From Eulemur rufifrons (Eukaryota; Chordata; Mammalia; Primates; Lemuridae): a DNA stretch of 64,000 bases. The notes below the pieces were generated by a model. It ran no database searches and was not told the DNA's origin. It saw only the letters and a list, made by a program, of their open reading frames with translations. Positions 13,207 to 26,614 of this stretch are shown in pieces. Within the stretch, counting starts at the first letter, position 1, and every line of letters begins with the position of its first letter. The translations under genes and the position numbers were made by a program. The stretch covers positions 35,133,501 to 35,197,500 of the forward strand of contig NC_090997.1 of the NCBI RefSeq assembly GCF_041146395.1. The letters run 5' to 3'.

Positions 13207-13534
13207 GCCATGGATGAGACTCTTCCTGAGCAAAACTACCTCATATGCAACCTACAGTTGGGTGTTCAATTGGGTTTTATAAAAAAAATGAGGTTAGTAG
13301 AGGCCATGGTATTTAACATAATTGTAGGAAACACTGCATGTTTAATATTTTCTCAAGGTGTAATTTTAGGATCCCGTAGGAAGCCTAAAATGGATTTTTT
13401 TAAAAATCCATAACTACGATTCAAGATAAAAAGATAAAAATGGAGTGCTGTTTGTTAGGCTATAAGTTATATACTAGGATTGATGTTTAAGGTTCAAATG
13501 CTGTTTTTTTTTTGTTTGCTTGTTTGTTTCTTTG

Positions 13535-13690
13535 TTTAAATTCTGACTTTGCAATTGTCTTTCTGTGTAGTCTTTGGTAAGTTAAGTTCTTCTGGTTATA
13601 GTTTTCTTGCCTGAAAAATAAGGTTATTACTACCTTAAATACCTCATGGAGCTGTTGGAATGATCCAATGCAGGTAACACAATCACTATG
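13535..13690 (+). mobile_element. MIR fragment
   Basis: Sense MIR order: a splice of 'ctttggtaagttaagttctt', 'gttttcttgcctgaaaaata', 'aggttattactacc' and 'gctgttggaatgatccaatg'. These correspond to the MIR core followed by its 3' region. It is decayed and has no coding role. Confidence 0.6.
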
Positions 13691-13710
13691 AAAAAACACA
13701 TTTAATTATT

Positions 13711-13775
13711 CTCCTCCTCCCCTCCCTATCCCATCCTTCTCTTTCTCTTCCTTCTCCTTCTCTTCATCATCATTC
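13711..13775 (+). repeat. Pyrimidine-rich tract
   Basis: A CT-rich run ('ctcctcctcccctccctatc' onward) of about 65 bp next to a MIR. It is simple sequence only. Confidence 0.8.
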
Positions 13776-14833
13776 ACACATATTTTCTGGTAGCAGTTGT
13801 TGCCAACAGAACTTAGAAATGCCTTTTGATTGAATTTATGCTGTGTGAAAGGGAACATTTGGGTGAGTCTATGGAATTTCTATATTACTAAAAATGTAGC
13901 TATGAATTAATTTGACATGTTTTTCAGAGTTGAGTAGTTGTTGCATTGACATATCTAGATGTTTGGATTCTGTGTAAACATAGCCTAAAGCGGCATAGGA
14001 TTGAGGCAAAATTGAGGTTTTTAGAGATCATAAGATCTGCATTAAACTCTTAGAGCAGCAGGGGCTATATCAGTCAGCTGAAAATCAATTAGTTTAAAAT
14101 AAATTTGAAGAAACTTAATTCACAAAATTTATGAAATCTATTCAACTGACTAAAACTTTGTTTCTTCTAAACTATTTTAAAAGTTTATATAAATTACAGA
14201 ATGATGTTAACAGCTTGTAATGATTTCTGTACAATTGAATTGATCAATTATTTTATAGTAGCACTAGAAAACATTCAACTTGCCAAAAGCTAAAATCATT
14301 GGGTGTTTTTTATGTACTTTAAATGTATTTAATGTTTAGAAAACTATATTATAAAGTCAACAAACAAAACTACAAAACTTTAAAACTTAGCATGAGGCTT
14401 TTCCATTTATACTGATTTTGTTTAGTTAATATTTTCAATAATTTTTTGTCAAAATTTTAGCATTTTCATCATTGTATCTTCAATTTCTTAAGTAGCATAT
14501 CAATCTTTGTTTATGATTTATAGTAATGAGTAGCCAAAACTTATGAATTCCAAGTATGTTTCTTATTTTATTTCATATATTTTGGGGGATTTTTAAACAA
14601 CTTTTTTTAATGTTTAGAAATTCCTTTGTCATTTTATTCATAAGTTATTGAATAAAAAATTTTTGGGTACCAATCATATTATTAATTCTAATAATTCCTT
14701 TCTGGCTTTCCTCCTCACTTCTTTTCTGCTGAGTTAAATGTTTTCACACTTTCATTGACATTTTCATATCTCTTTCTGTAAATTGCTACTAAACTGATAT
14801 ACCCTAATTGCTCCTCCTAAAGAAAAAAAAGTT
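13776..14833. other. Unique, very AT-rich sequence
   Basis: I recognise no repeat, RNA or exon in this stretch. Confidence 0.45.
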
Positions 14834-14834
14834 A

Positions 14835-15232
<398 letters not shown>

Positions 15233-15869
15233 ACGTTGACTATTGAGAACTTTACTATATGGGTATTGTTTTAGTTACTTCTGGTTTATTTGGATGCTTT
15301 TGAATGTCATTTCTATTGTTTCAAACTGTAACCACTTTTAGTTTTTCTTTCCATTGATTCCCTATATAGCATATATATCTTTCAGAAGATCTGAAGGTAG
15401 AGCCTAAACATAATTATTTTTAGAAGTTTCCCTAAGTGAGTCTTATTTGTACCCAAGGTTGAAAGTCATTGGCTAGGATGACGATTTTCATTTTATCCAA
15501 TATGCAAGGTCCTTTATCTGTGGAACCTGTTCTCTTCATTCAAGAGACTCTGGTTTCTGGTTGGTATAAGCTTGGCAACTAGCTAAGAGCCTGAGAATTT
15601 CAGTTTGAGTGACTGGAGTCAGGTTACTGCCTACTCCACCTTGAATTTTCCCATTTATAAATACTAAGCTGTACCTACCATGATTTTATTCCTAGGTACA
15701 CTGTAATCAATTAGCCACAGATCTCTGTGGGTCAAAACAGATTACTGCTCTGTCCCTACAGCTGATATGGCTCTGACAGTTAGGTACTTCTACTTGGCTT
15801 CTACCACACCAGGATCCCAGGCTCACCGTTAAAATCAGAGAGCCTGATTCCCTTGCAGCATCTCTTCCC
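15233..15869. other. Unclassified sequence
   Basis: No gene or clear repeat is recognised. It may belong to the decayed retroelement-like block that follows. Confidence 0.35.
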
Positions 15870-16885
15870 ATCGTCTATGCTCTATAGAGGACAGACTTTG
15901 CAGAGCTTTTCAAGGATGCCATGGCCTCCTTCACCAATTTCTTAATGTGCTTGTGAAAGTGTGTCCCCTGAGCCATCTCAGGGATTATGATGAGGGGACT
16001 GGCTGAGCAGGCTGTGCATAAAAGATTCAGCCAAGCATTCTCATCTTCATGGGGTTTTGGACTCCTTCCTCTATGGGAGCTCAGGAACTTACATTCTAGC
16101 ATTTCAATATCACCGATTATAAACCATGGTTGAATGTAATTAATCAACCTAGCAGACTGTTATTGTGTGGCAACGCATTAAATTTCAAATCCTGGGTGAT
16201 TATCAGCTTATTTGCTACACTCTAGTGTATATATTCAAATTCATCCACTTTTATATATGCTCCCCAGATTTCTGCTGATGCACATTGCCAAGATCCTGGA
16301 TTTTTTTTTTTTTTTTTTTTTTGGTATGTAGGCTATCTCCTTCTGCACCAGGCCTGATTCTTTCCTGACTGGGTTATGCTGGGATCCAACTTTCATTATG
16401 GACCTGGAGATGATGGGGGATGGTGGGGATAGTCCTCAGGGAAATACGCAGCTGCCCTTGTCTTGTTAGGCAACTGCCCCCGTGATGGCAGGGAGAGGTT
16501 GGCTCCCCTCTGCCAGGAGAGGAGGAACTGCTTCTGCTGGGAGGAAAAGTTCAGGAAGATTTGGGGACTCAAAGTTCTCAGCCTCGTCTTGTCTTCCCAG
16601 TGTCCTCATCTCATGTCTTAGAGTTCTGATCCTTCCTCAACAATGCCGTTGCCTTGGCATGAAACATGTGAAGGTTACACATTTATTTGGCGTTGCAACT
16701 CCTAAATCCTTGCATTCAGGCCCTGTACTTGATCCTTAGCCATATCTTCTCTGTGGATACTGACAATAAGGGCCTCCTTTAAAGCTGCCATAGCAGCTTT
16801 CTGATATTCCACTTATGCCTTGTGTTCTAAATTTGAAGCTTTCAATTTGTTTTTTTATTCTGTGATGTTCTCTAGGAAAAAGAAG

Positions 16886-16950
16886 CTATCACTTTTTTTC
16901 TCTCTCCCTCCCTCCCTCCCTCTCTCTTTCTTTCTTTCTTTTCTTTCTTT
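16886..16950 (+). repeat. (CCCT)n/(CTTT)n pyrimidine tract
   Basis: A pyrimidine-only stretch leading into the Alu monomer at 16951. It is probably that element's expanded reverse-complement A-tail. Confidence 0.85.
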
Positions 16951-17098
16951 CGATACGAGATCTTGCTTTGTTGCCCAGGCTAGAGTGCAGTGGCATGATC
17001 ATAGTTCACTATAGGCTTAAACTGCAGGGAACAAGCAATCTTTCCTTCTCAGCCTCCCCAGTGGCTGGGATTACAGGTGTGAGCCACGGGGCCTGGCT
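16951..17098 (-). mobile_element. Monomeric Alu-family element (FLAM/FRAM-like)
   Basis: Only one arm is present, about 148 bp. Read on the minus strand it begins 'agccaggccccgtggctcac' and ends near 'gcaagatctcgtatcg' before a purine tail. A single-arm structure with its own tail suggests a fossil monomer rather than a truncated dimer. Confidence 0.7.
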
Positions 17099-17340
17099 AC
17101 AATTTTTATAGTTGCCATTATCACCATAGCAACTAAATGCCTTATTCATCTGCTTTTTCAACATCTTAACTTTCCACCTACACTCCCCTCCATGCCACCA
17201 CTGATAATTTGAGTGATCATGATGCCACTGGATGCCATGTATTGTCAATTTCCTATCCTCTCCCTCACCAAGTAAGAAAGTTATCCATGTGCCCATCAAA
17301 TATGTAAGCAAATCTGTCCCAGAATCCAGTTTCGTAGGGC

Positions 17341-17825
17341 CTGTCCTGGTACAAATTACTGTAATATTTAGGGTCCTGGCAGAAAATAGATGCTACATGC
17401 AAAGAGGGTGATTATGCAATATGTGATCCTGGATTCAAGCCTGGAATAAATTTTTTTTTTTATTTCTACAGGGAACATTATTAAGTCAATTGAAAAAATT
17501 TGAATAAGATCTATAAGTTAAATAATAGTATTGCATTAATGTTAATTTTTTCTTATTTCCAAATTATGCCATGGATATGTAAGAGAATGTCTATGGGTGT
17601 TGTTTTTAGGAAAAACAGATTGAATTAGGTAGAAGCAGTATCAGGTATGAAACTTACTCTCAAATAATTCAGAAAAACTAATAATAATCACAGAGAGAGA
17701 GAGAGAGAAAATGATATCAAGCATTGGGGGATCTGAGGGTAAGGTATAGACAAGTTCTATTATTTGTTACTTTTCTATACATTCAAAATATTTCAAAATA
17801 AAAAACTAATTAACTGTTTAGCTCT
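17341..17825. other. Unique sequence with short GA run
   Basis: No gene is seen. A short (GA)n lies at 17692-17708. Confidence 0.4.
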
Positions 17826-17827
17826 AT

Positions 17828-17950
17828 TTCTACTCTTCAATGTAAGATCTATGAAGGCAGGGACTACGTCTGTTTTCTTGCTGTATCCACAGAACGTTGC
17901 AAAATGCCTTGCACATAGTCACTCCTCACTACATATTTGTTGAACAAAAA
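17828..17950 (+). mobile_element. L2 3' end fragment
   Basis: The sense order 'tctatgaaggcagggactac', 'gtatccacagaacg', 'atgccttgcacatagtcact' and 'atatttgttgaa' is characteristic of the L2 3' end. Confidence 0.75.
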
Positions 17951-19570
17951 TATTAGAAAAGGAAGAGGTGATGGAAAAGAGTTCAAGAAAGTGACTATGA
18001 CATGGGCAAGATCAAAGGTAGTTTACAGGGATGGTCAAGCATCCCAGGACTGGCAACAGGAGGGAGCTGCTACCAACTACAGGCTTGAAAGAACAAGTTG
18101 ACCTTGAGCAGTTATCAAAACTCAGCAAGACCTTTGCTTGCCAGAGAGGGTAACCTAATAGGAACTGTGGCCATAGGGAGAGGAACTCAGCCCTTGCCAC
18201 CTGCAGCACAACAGGGAGGAACTCACAGAATTAAATACCCTTGCCTTCTTCTCTTGTTATCCCATATGATAGTTCAGGTCCTCCAGCAAGCAGGTACCAA
18301 GATGTTTACCAGGTAGACATGCAATAGATTTATCAGGGAAATGCCTATGAAAGAAAATAGGGAGGAAGCCAAGGAGGCTGTGAGAATTATCAGACCACTA
18401 TCTAATGTCTGTGGAAAGAAGGAAGGAAGGAAGATTTGGTAAAATAGGGCCAACTGTGATGCAGTTCTAATGAAGCTTTGAAACAGCCATTGGAAAGTCC
18501 TCAAGCCAAAGCCATTCATCAGAGGAGTCCTAGGTCTTCTAGGAATGGGCCTCCCTTTGTTTCCCTGATGTGCTCAATGGTTGCTTAAGAGTAGTCCATG
18601 AGGTGTGGCATTGGCAGGCAGATGTGGTGACAGATTTCAGAGCATACCGACTGGGGCTGTCAGTCAATTATACTGCCTGTAGTTGGAGATCTGAAAGATG
18701 CATTTTCATGGCTGCCACATCCTCCACTGGCCAACCAGCTGAGAGGTGGAGGGCAAAAGAATCATGTTGATATAGTCCATAACAATCCAATTTCCTAGAG
18801 AATTTTGGAGAACGTTAGGGTAGGATGGAGCAGGGTGGATCTGCAGAGTGGATTTCATCCAGCCCATGAGTCAAAAAAGAGAGAAATTTTCAAATAGATG
18901 TAGGGCTCCTTGAAGACAATCTGGGTAGCTGTTCTTAAAGGTTGAGTACAATCAAAATGTCAGGTAAGATACAACCAACCCTTTGCAATTGAGGATTGAA
19001 AAGGAAAGAAGGAAAATTGGCCAAGCCCTGTCAGTGATAAATTTGGGGGTAAGGGGTTGGGAAGGGGACAAACATTCCAAGTGAGGTGTATCTGGAACCC
19101 AGGAAAATGACTCTATGTAAACAATTTAAAAATAATATAAGAGCAAAAATTTATGATACTAGGAACCCAAGGGAGGTCAGCTTACTTGAGTAAGCCAGAC
19201 TTGAAAGGAATGGATCATCCTCCCTCAGAGAACGTGTGATGGAAGAAGGGCCAGTGAGCCTACATACTAAAGCATATTCTAAACCTATTAGCATCTATCT
19301 TGCCAGCTTTGAACAGTGGCACCCTTGGAACAATGAGAAGGAACAGTAGTAATGAATTGACTGGAACCCAAGCTCTTCCTGACTGTGGAATGCTGAGAGC
19401 CCTTTGCCGATTCTGGATAGCCTGTCTGGTACGGGAACAATTCCAGACCAATGCTGAACCCTTCAAAATTTCACTAAAAGAAGTTTGAAAGGATCAACAA
19501 ATTTGGGTGCAAAAATGTTTATATCTTGTATTGCAGTCAAATAAAAACAATGGACTCACCCCTAATGCTA
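17951..19570. other. Unclassified, slightly GC-richer sequence
   Basis: 18270-18780 looks like a decayed dispersed repeat by composition ('gcaatagatttatcagggaa' and 'gggcctccctttgtttccct'), but I cannot name it. The overlapping open frames on both strands at 18012-18770 and 19260-19488 have no recognisable domain and look like composition effects. Confidence 0.35.
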
Positions 19571-19574
19571 GACT

Positions 19575-19725
19575 GACAGGGACTTTCTAGGACTTTTCCC
19601 ATTTTTCATATAAGGAGTCTGAAAGTAAATAAGTAGATAAGGAAGCAAATGGCAAAGCCAGGTGACAAACTAAGGTTCTTGAATCTTATACCACTACCAC
19701 TTATTGGAGAAGTTCATGAGGGATC
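19575..19725 (-). mobile_element. MIR fragment, reverse orientation
   Basis: Antisense MIR order: 'cccatttttcatataaggag', then 'ggcaaagccaggtgacaaac' and 'accactaccacttattgg'. It is strongly decayed. Confidence 0.55.
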
Positions 19726-22710
19726 ACTAGGGGAAAGAATGCAAGGGTCAGAGAGAAAAGATTCAATGAGAGGAAGAGAAGTAACTGATTTTTCTAAGAC
19801 ATAAGTAAATGGCAAGAGGAGTAGGTTGAAAAGAGAAAGGGGAAAAAAAAATATCAGATGTTGGAAGCTCTTTTCTTCCATTGAAGAAGCTGTGATAGAG
19901 TGTTTCCAAAATTCAGACCTCTTTCTATAAAAGAAAAAAAAAGGTAAATATAAATATCCTCTAGTTACTTCAGTCATACTACCACTATACTGATATTTCA
20001 CCTAATTTCTAGGGTTTTATACTTGAGATTTGGGGGAAAAGGTAGGGTGGTGAGAGCTTTTTTTTTTCTATAACAAATTTTATGATAGTTCAATAATTAA
20101 TGCCATTTTGAGAATTAGTGCCATTTGGCATCTCTTTCGTTAGTGAAAAAGAAGATTATACTGTGAATATTTTCTAAGATTTGTAACAGATGGGAGTTGC
20201 AAAATATTAAAATTATTTAGTGTTCTAACAAAAATACCTATGAAAATTTACAGCTTTGATGTTCTGTGACACTTTTTTGGAGGACAGGGTGTAAGGTAAC
20301 ACACATGCTTCTGATTATAACACTTATTTTTAAGATTTGTTTAGCAAAATTCCTAACCATAAATTTTCCTAGCTGAGTGCTTTACTTAACTCAATTATAT
20401 ATACAGATGGCTTTTCAAATAGGATTGCCTTTCTTATTCTAAATGTTACGATTTTTTGTTGTTATTGTTATCTTCTGGGTTGCCAGTCAATCAAGGCTTC
20501 CTGATGGTGACATTCATCCATTTATTCCACTTAGTGGAGAGCCTAGTGCCTGGCGAGCAATGATTCTTATTGAATGAGTGAATGCGAGTGAGCATAGAGG
20601 ATAAATAATATGCTGAATCTGTTGGCCTATTAGAAAATGAAGTATTTCAAAAGCTTTTATACATTTGGATTGTAGTATCTTTAAGTCATTTATTGTTTAC
20701 AGTGTTTCATTGACACATACTTATTTTTATCTATGGACTCATAGTTAGAATACATTTGAGCATTTATAGACTTACAGTTGCAATGTTAACTGGAATACTT
20801 CAGTAAAAGTAAGACTGAAATGTCTAGAATCAGGAGTTTCTCTGATTTAATATTTTATAATAATTACAAATGATGGTGTTTTAACAGTAATTGTAACTTT
20901 ATATCATTGTGTATACCATATCAGATAAGACAACTGGGGTTTCATAGGAAGTAAAGTCATGGTAGTTCCATCTAAAATGGCAAAATGTTGAATATTTGCC
21001 TTTAGGATATTGCATCAGTCAAATTAGTTTCATAAGGCAAACAATTGGTCTAGTGTGTAAAAAAAGTTCAAATTTGTTCTTTGACTTTACTGATGAAATA
21101 ATCATCTGTTGATTCAAATAGTTGACCTTTGTAGTTCTGTGTCTTAAAATCTTAATTTCTGGTACAATCCATTGAGTAAGTATTGTGGAATTTTTGGGTA
21201 CAGAACATTCTGCTCTTTTGAGCTATCATAGTAAGAAAGAAACACAAATAATTTAATACATATTGATTTAGCAGTATGATTATTATAACTTAAGACATTA
21301 TTTAATGTTGACATCACTACCGCTGTCATTTAAAAAAAATATCATGCATTAACAATTCTCATGCTTTATTAACCATTCTGACATTTACACAAACTGTTTT
21401 AAACAGACATGGTATTTATTCTCTATACTCTTTGTGGTATTTAATTTAAAACTGATGGTATTGACCACCAAAACAATCTAAAATATTTGAAGCTATTGGC
21501 TTGGCAGAATAGGATATGTTGATGTACAAATAAATATAAATGGAAAAAAAACCCTCCATAAAAATTTGTGTGGACTTTTTTTAATTGTAAATGAGTTAAC
21601 TTTTTGATGAATTTAAGAGCAAAGATAAAATAAATCATTGATTTTATTTAAGTAAATCTCTTGCCTGTAGATCCCTAACTTGAAGGAAACTGACCTTTTT
21701 TTAGCCTCTGCTTTATGCCAGAAATTGCACTGAGTTCTTTGTCTACTTTATGGAATCTTCTATTTGAGACCATTTTTTGGTGAGCATTTATAGATGGGTA
21801 TAACCTCAAGACATTGCTTTATACAAATAAAATAGTAGCATTTTAAGCTTAGTTATAATTCATAAGCTGCACTTAGATAGCATCAGGTCTTAGCAACTGG
21901 ACAAATAATTATATGTGCAGCAAAAGACTTTTAAAAAATTATATGTCTATTTTTTTCCTCTATTTGGAGTATGTAAAAATTAGAAGACCATAGATAAAAT
22001 TTTTTGAGGCCACTTTTCCTGCATCTGTTTAGCTTTAAACTAATATAGATTAAAAAGAAAGAGATGCTAACCATTTACAAATAGGATTAAGTCTTCTAGA
22101 CCTTGAACACTGAATAAGAAAGGCAAACTGCACAGTTTTCATAAGAACTTGACTTATGATTATTTGTATAAACATGGCAAGAATCAGAGAGAATTTTGTT
22201 AATTAATGTGGATAAAAGTGTTTGAAACATCATAATGTTTCTAGTACAGTAAATTTCTCTGATCTATTTATAGCTCTCAAGAAAACATATATTTAATTTT
22301 AGGTATTACTGCCAATAATATTCTCTGGAGAATAATTAGTTGGCTCTTCAACAGGAGTTTAATGTGACAGCATAAGTAAATGTACTTGTCATAGAGCCTG
22401 GCCCATAACACACACCCTGTGTTTGTTCATTTTTTTGTGTACCCCAGATCTGTTTGGTATATATTGCATCTTTTTATAAGTGATATGCAATTGCTTCCAT
22501 GTTTATCTCTTCTGTTATCTCTCTCTAGCCATGAATTTTCAACTCCAGCATTGTAAACTATTTTCTTTACTGTTTCTTCTCCCATATTAAAATTGTGTTT
22601 GTTTCTCCAATCCTCAGGAAACACACTAACTGCAATCTTCCTCTAATCCTGTCTTTCTCTTGAGTTTAGATTTGTTTCTTTTCTATAATTTGCAGCTTTT
22701 TGGCTTTATT
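19726..22710. other. Mostly unique AT-rich sequence
   Basis: No gene is seen. An L2 3' end fragment lies at 20490-20590. The rest has no recognised repeat or RNA. Open frames at 19714-20001, 21144-21329, 21441-21638 and 22427-22624 (all minus) have no recognisable domains. Confidence 0.45.
20490..20590 (+). mobile_element. L2 3' end fragment
   Basis: 'agcctagtgcctggcgagca' followed by 'cttattgaatgagtgaatg' matches the L2 3' end. Confidence 0.6.
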
Positions 22711-22714
22711 TTTC

Positions 22715-23110
22715 ATCAACCATGTCCTCTTCAAACCTACACATTGGCTTTGGCCACCACTGCTCTGCTGAAATTGCTCTCTGAAGGCCACCTATGACCT
22801 CCTGGTGCATGTTTTCCATCGACTTCTTTGAAGCCTTTGAAACTCATGAGTACTTACTCCTTCTGAATGTTATGTGCTCTCTCAGTCTTTGTGACACCAC
22901 GTTCCAAGCTTTGGTTCTCCAATTTCTTTTCATTCTCTTTTGCTGTCTTTTTTTCCCACCATTTGTAGGCTAAGCAACCATTCCAGTTTGCCAAGGACTG
23001 TCTCAAGTTTAGCATCAAGGAAACCCCTCAGTTGTGGGTAGACTAAGAGGGTGAATCACCCTAAACTTGGCCATTAAATGTTGGCATCCCTTAGACTTCT
23101 GTCTTTATTT
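22715..23110 (+). mobile_element. L2/CR1-clade LINE fragment (RT domain)
   Basis: 'ccaccactgctctgctgaaa' and 'ctatgacctcctggtgcatg' are followed by a region that, in the sense frame, corresponds to the CR1/L2 reverse-transcriptase stretch (an 'FFEAFETHE'-like remnant of the F-D-x-V-x-H segment). Later, 'ttaaatgttggcatccctta' corresponds to the N-V-G-V-P-Q-G block. Stops and indels are frequent. Clade assignment rests on this order of RT blocks. Confidence 0.55.
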
Positions 23111-23163
23111 CTCATCCCCTTCTCAGTAAGAATTTTTGTATTCTGCAGAGGCTTCAACAACAA

Positions 23164-23562
23164 TTATGTACCGCATAATAATTTGGTCAGTGATGAACTG
23201 CTTATATGACAGTGGACCCATAAAATTATAATAGAACTGAAAAATTCCTATTGCCTAGTGATGTTGTAGCTGTTGTCATGTCATAATGTCATAGTGTGAC
23301 ACATTACTTTTTCTATTTTTAGTATGTTTAGTTATGAAATACTTACATTGTGTTACAATCAACTACAGTATTCAGTACAGTAATATGCTATACAATTTGT
23401 AGCCTAGAAGCAGTAGGCTATGCTATATAGCCTAGGTGTGTAGTAGACACATATCTAGGTTTGTGTAAGTACACTCTATGATGCTCACACACTGACAAAA
23501 TTGCCTCACGATGCATTTCTCAGAATACATCCCCTCTGTTAGGTGACACATGACCGCATTTA
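23164..23562 (-). mobile_element. Non-autonomous DNA transposon (MER type) with inverted ends
   Basis: The two ends are imperfect inverted repeats: 'tatgtaccgcataat' on the left, and the reverse complement of 'gttaggtgacacatga' on the right. The interior has 'tgtagcctagaagcagtagg' and 'agcctaggtgtgtagtagac', typical of a common mammalian cut-and-paste element with the terminal pattern ATGTGTCGCTTAAC. I cannot recall its exact MER number. The terminal pattern suggests a Tigger or hAT relative. Confidence 0.65.
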
Positions 23563-23661
23563 TGATGTTTCATGGACACTAATCCTATGTCTCCAGCCAT
23601 AAATGATCTACTGAACCCAAAGACTATTTCTGAGAAAAGGAAATGGGCTGTGGGCTGGGCT

Positions 23662-23860
23662 CCTAAGGTCCTATGTTCAAATCCAAGCTACACCAGCTAC
23701 TAAGTATGGAGTCTTGTATAATTACTTACCTCTCTAAACCGTAGTTTACTAACCTATGAATGGGAATAATGTTCAACTTAAAGGATTATTGTGAGGACTA
23801 AAGCTAAAAATTGTAAAGCTCTCAGTGCAGTGCTGTTATGGAACAGGTATCAAATAATTT
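23662..23860 (+). mobile_element. MIR
   Basis: Sense MIR: 'gttcaaatccaagctacacc', 'agctactaagtatgg', 'cttacctctctaaaccgtag', 'aatgggaataatgttcaact' and 'attattgtgaggactaaagc'. Nearly full length. Confidence 0.8.
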
Positions 23861-24285
23861 CCAGCTATTTTTATTTATTATTGTTGGTGCTATATTCGAA
23901 TCTAGTGTTTTTCAGCATTTTTTCCACCACAACTCATCTGAAAAATATAAAAATACTCTGATCAATAGAATGGCTCATTGTGGCAGAACTTTTCAATAAG
24001 GAAGAGGAGAGAGACATGTCTAGTTTAGAAAAAAGCCCGCCCAAAGTTCTGGCATTCAAGCTCTTGAGAGATCAGTGTATAATCAACTCTTCTTTCTCCA
24101 TGCCCTTGTTCTAACAAGTTCAAAAGACTTTTTTACTTATGGATGTAAATTTAAATAGTCTAATTCAAAATAAAATAACAATCTTTTTTTATCCTCTTTA
24201 TGTTCCTGAATGTTTCCTAATCTCATTTTGACAATGTGATTGTAATCACCTAATACCTATTAATAAATTCAACCTCTTTTGGCTA

Positions 24286-24472
24286 GAGTAGAAATTCTTA
24301 AAGTTTAGTGTGCAGGAAATTGGAATTACCTGGAGGTTGTGTTAAAACATAGATTTCTGGACCTTCAACCAGGGTTTCTGGTTTCACAGGTCTGGAGTAA
24401 GGCCTGAAGATGTACATTTCCAAGAAACTCCTGGGTGATGCTGGTCCAGGGATTACACTTGGAAAACTATTC
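24286..24472 (+). mobile_element. MER5A-like hAT transposon, nearly complete
   Basis: Follows the MER5A consensus: 'aggaaattggaattacctgg', 'gttaaaacatagatttctgg', 'ggtctggagtaaggcctgaa', and 'tgggtgatgctggtccaggg' with 'ttggaaaactattc' at the right end. Length of about 187 bp is right for the family. Confidence 0.85.
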
Positions 24473-24568
24473 TAGCTTATAAAAATGGTATGGTAGTTTA
24501 ACTTAATTTTAACCTCAAGTATTTTTCTTTTTCCTCTTCTTCCTTCTCTTCCTATTTCTCTTCTTCCT

Positions 24569-24601
24569 GTTGTTATTTTTTTTTTTTTTTGTGTGTGTGT
24601 G
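24569..24601 (+). repeat. Poly-T and (GT)n tract
   Basis: A run of T followed by GTGTGTGTG. Simple repeat. Confidence 0.8.
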
Positions 24602-24974
24602 GCTTTTCTTTTTTTTAACCTGGAAATCTGATTTTTCTCTCTCATTGACATTTTAAATGAACAATGTTGGGATTCCACTCATTTTCATTATTTTACCTAA
24701 TCTTTATTTCCAAATACAATTCATTACAGTATGAATGAATTCCATATTATCCCTAATGTCTTTACATATCATCCCTATGTCTTTATATTTTTAGATTTGT
24801 GATACTTGATACTCCATAAAGAGCTTCAATGAAAGTGAAGGTTAGTTATATTTAAAGGGTTCGAATTTTAGCTTTTATTCTGTCTACTTGGCTTGATTAT
24901 TTACAAAATGTTCTTTGAGTAAAAATGGCAAAATATGTATACAATGAATTTTTAGAAACCACTGAACATGACTA

Positions 24975-25112
24975 CTCCTTTATTTTGCAGACTTGAGCAT
25001 AAAGTCTCATAAAGGGTTTAAATGATATTCTCAAAGTCACAATAGCAGCAGCTCATGGAAGAACATTTAGAATTTCTTAGTTTAGTGCATTTCCCACTCT
25101 ATCACACCTTCT
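24975..25112 (-). mobile_element. MIR fragment, reverse orientation
   Basis: Antisense MIR: 'tattttgcagacttgagcat', 'attctcaaagtcacaatagc', and 'gtgcatttcccactctatca' near the end. Confidence 0.6.
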
Positions 25113-25260
25113 CTTAACGTTGTAACATTTTGGTATACAGATGGGAGTAATATTTAGGTCATTGTTGGACAGGATAATGATAGTCCCAGAGCTATCTATA
25201 GTTTCCATATAACAGAATTGTTGACTATATCGCCCTGATGTAGATACACACTCATCTTGG

Positions 25261-25389
25261 TAGGAAAGAAAGAAAAGAAAGAAAGAAAGAGAGAAAGAAA
25301 GAGAGAGAGAGAGAATGAGAGAATGAGAGAGAGAGAGAGAGAAAGGAAAGGAAAGGAAAGGAAAGGAAGAGAAAAAGAAAGAAAGAAAC
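25261..25389 (+). repeat. Polypurine tract, (GAAA)/(GA)/(GGAAA)n
   Basis: About 130 bp of almost uninterrupted purine on the plus strand. AAAG units come first, then GAGA units with two 'gaatgaga' breaks, then GGAAA units. It creates the 140- and 81-codon minus-strand open frames at 25077-25499, which are low-complexity Phe/Leu/Ser strings and not genes. Confidence 0.95.

Positions 25390-26614
<1,225 letters not shown>

Larger units (their letters stand above)
15870..17340 (-). mobile_element. Possible decayed retroelement internal region
   Basis: On the minus strand this block keeps short open segments of coding-like composition: a 90-codon frame at 15875-16147, a stretch near 16750-16830 rich in Ala, Lys, Glu and Gln, and a segment at 17110-17340. 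The segments are separated by stops, a 22-base T-run (16301-16322) and an Alu monomer. The composition reminds me of a gag-like region of an ERVL/MaLR element, but I see no diagnostic motif and no adjoining LTR. A decayed processed pseudogene is the alternative. Confidence 0.25.

Noticed and set aside
18012..18770. Overlapping open frames on both strands as a gene cluster
   Set aside because: They overlap each other, lack splice signals and domains, and lie in a GC-richer patch that looks like a decayed repeat.
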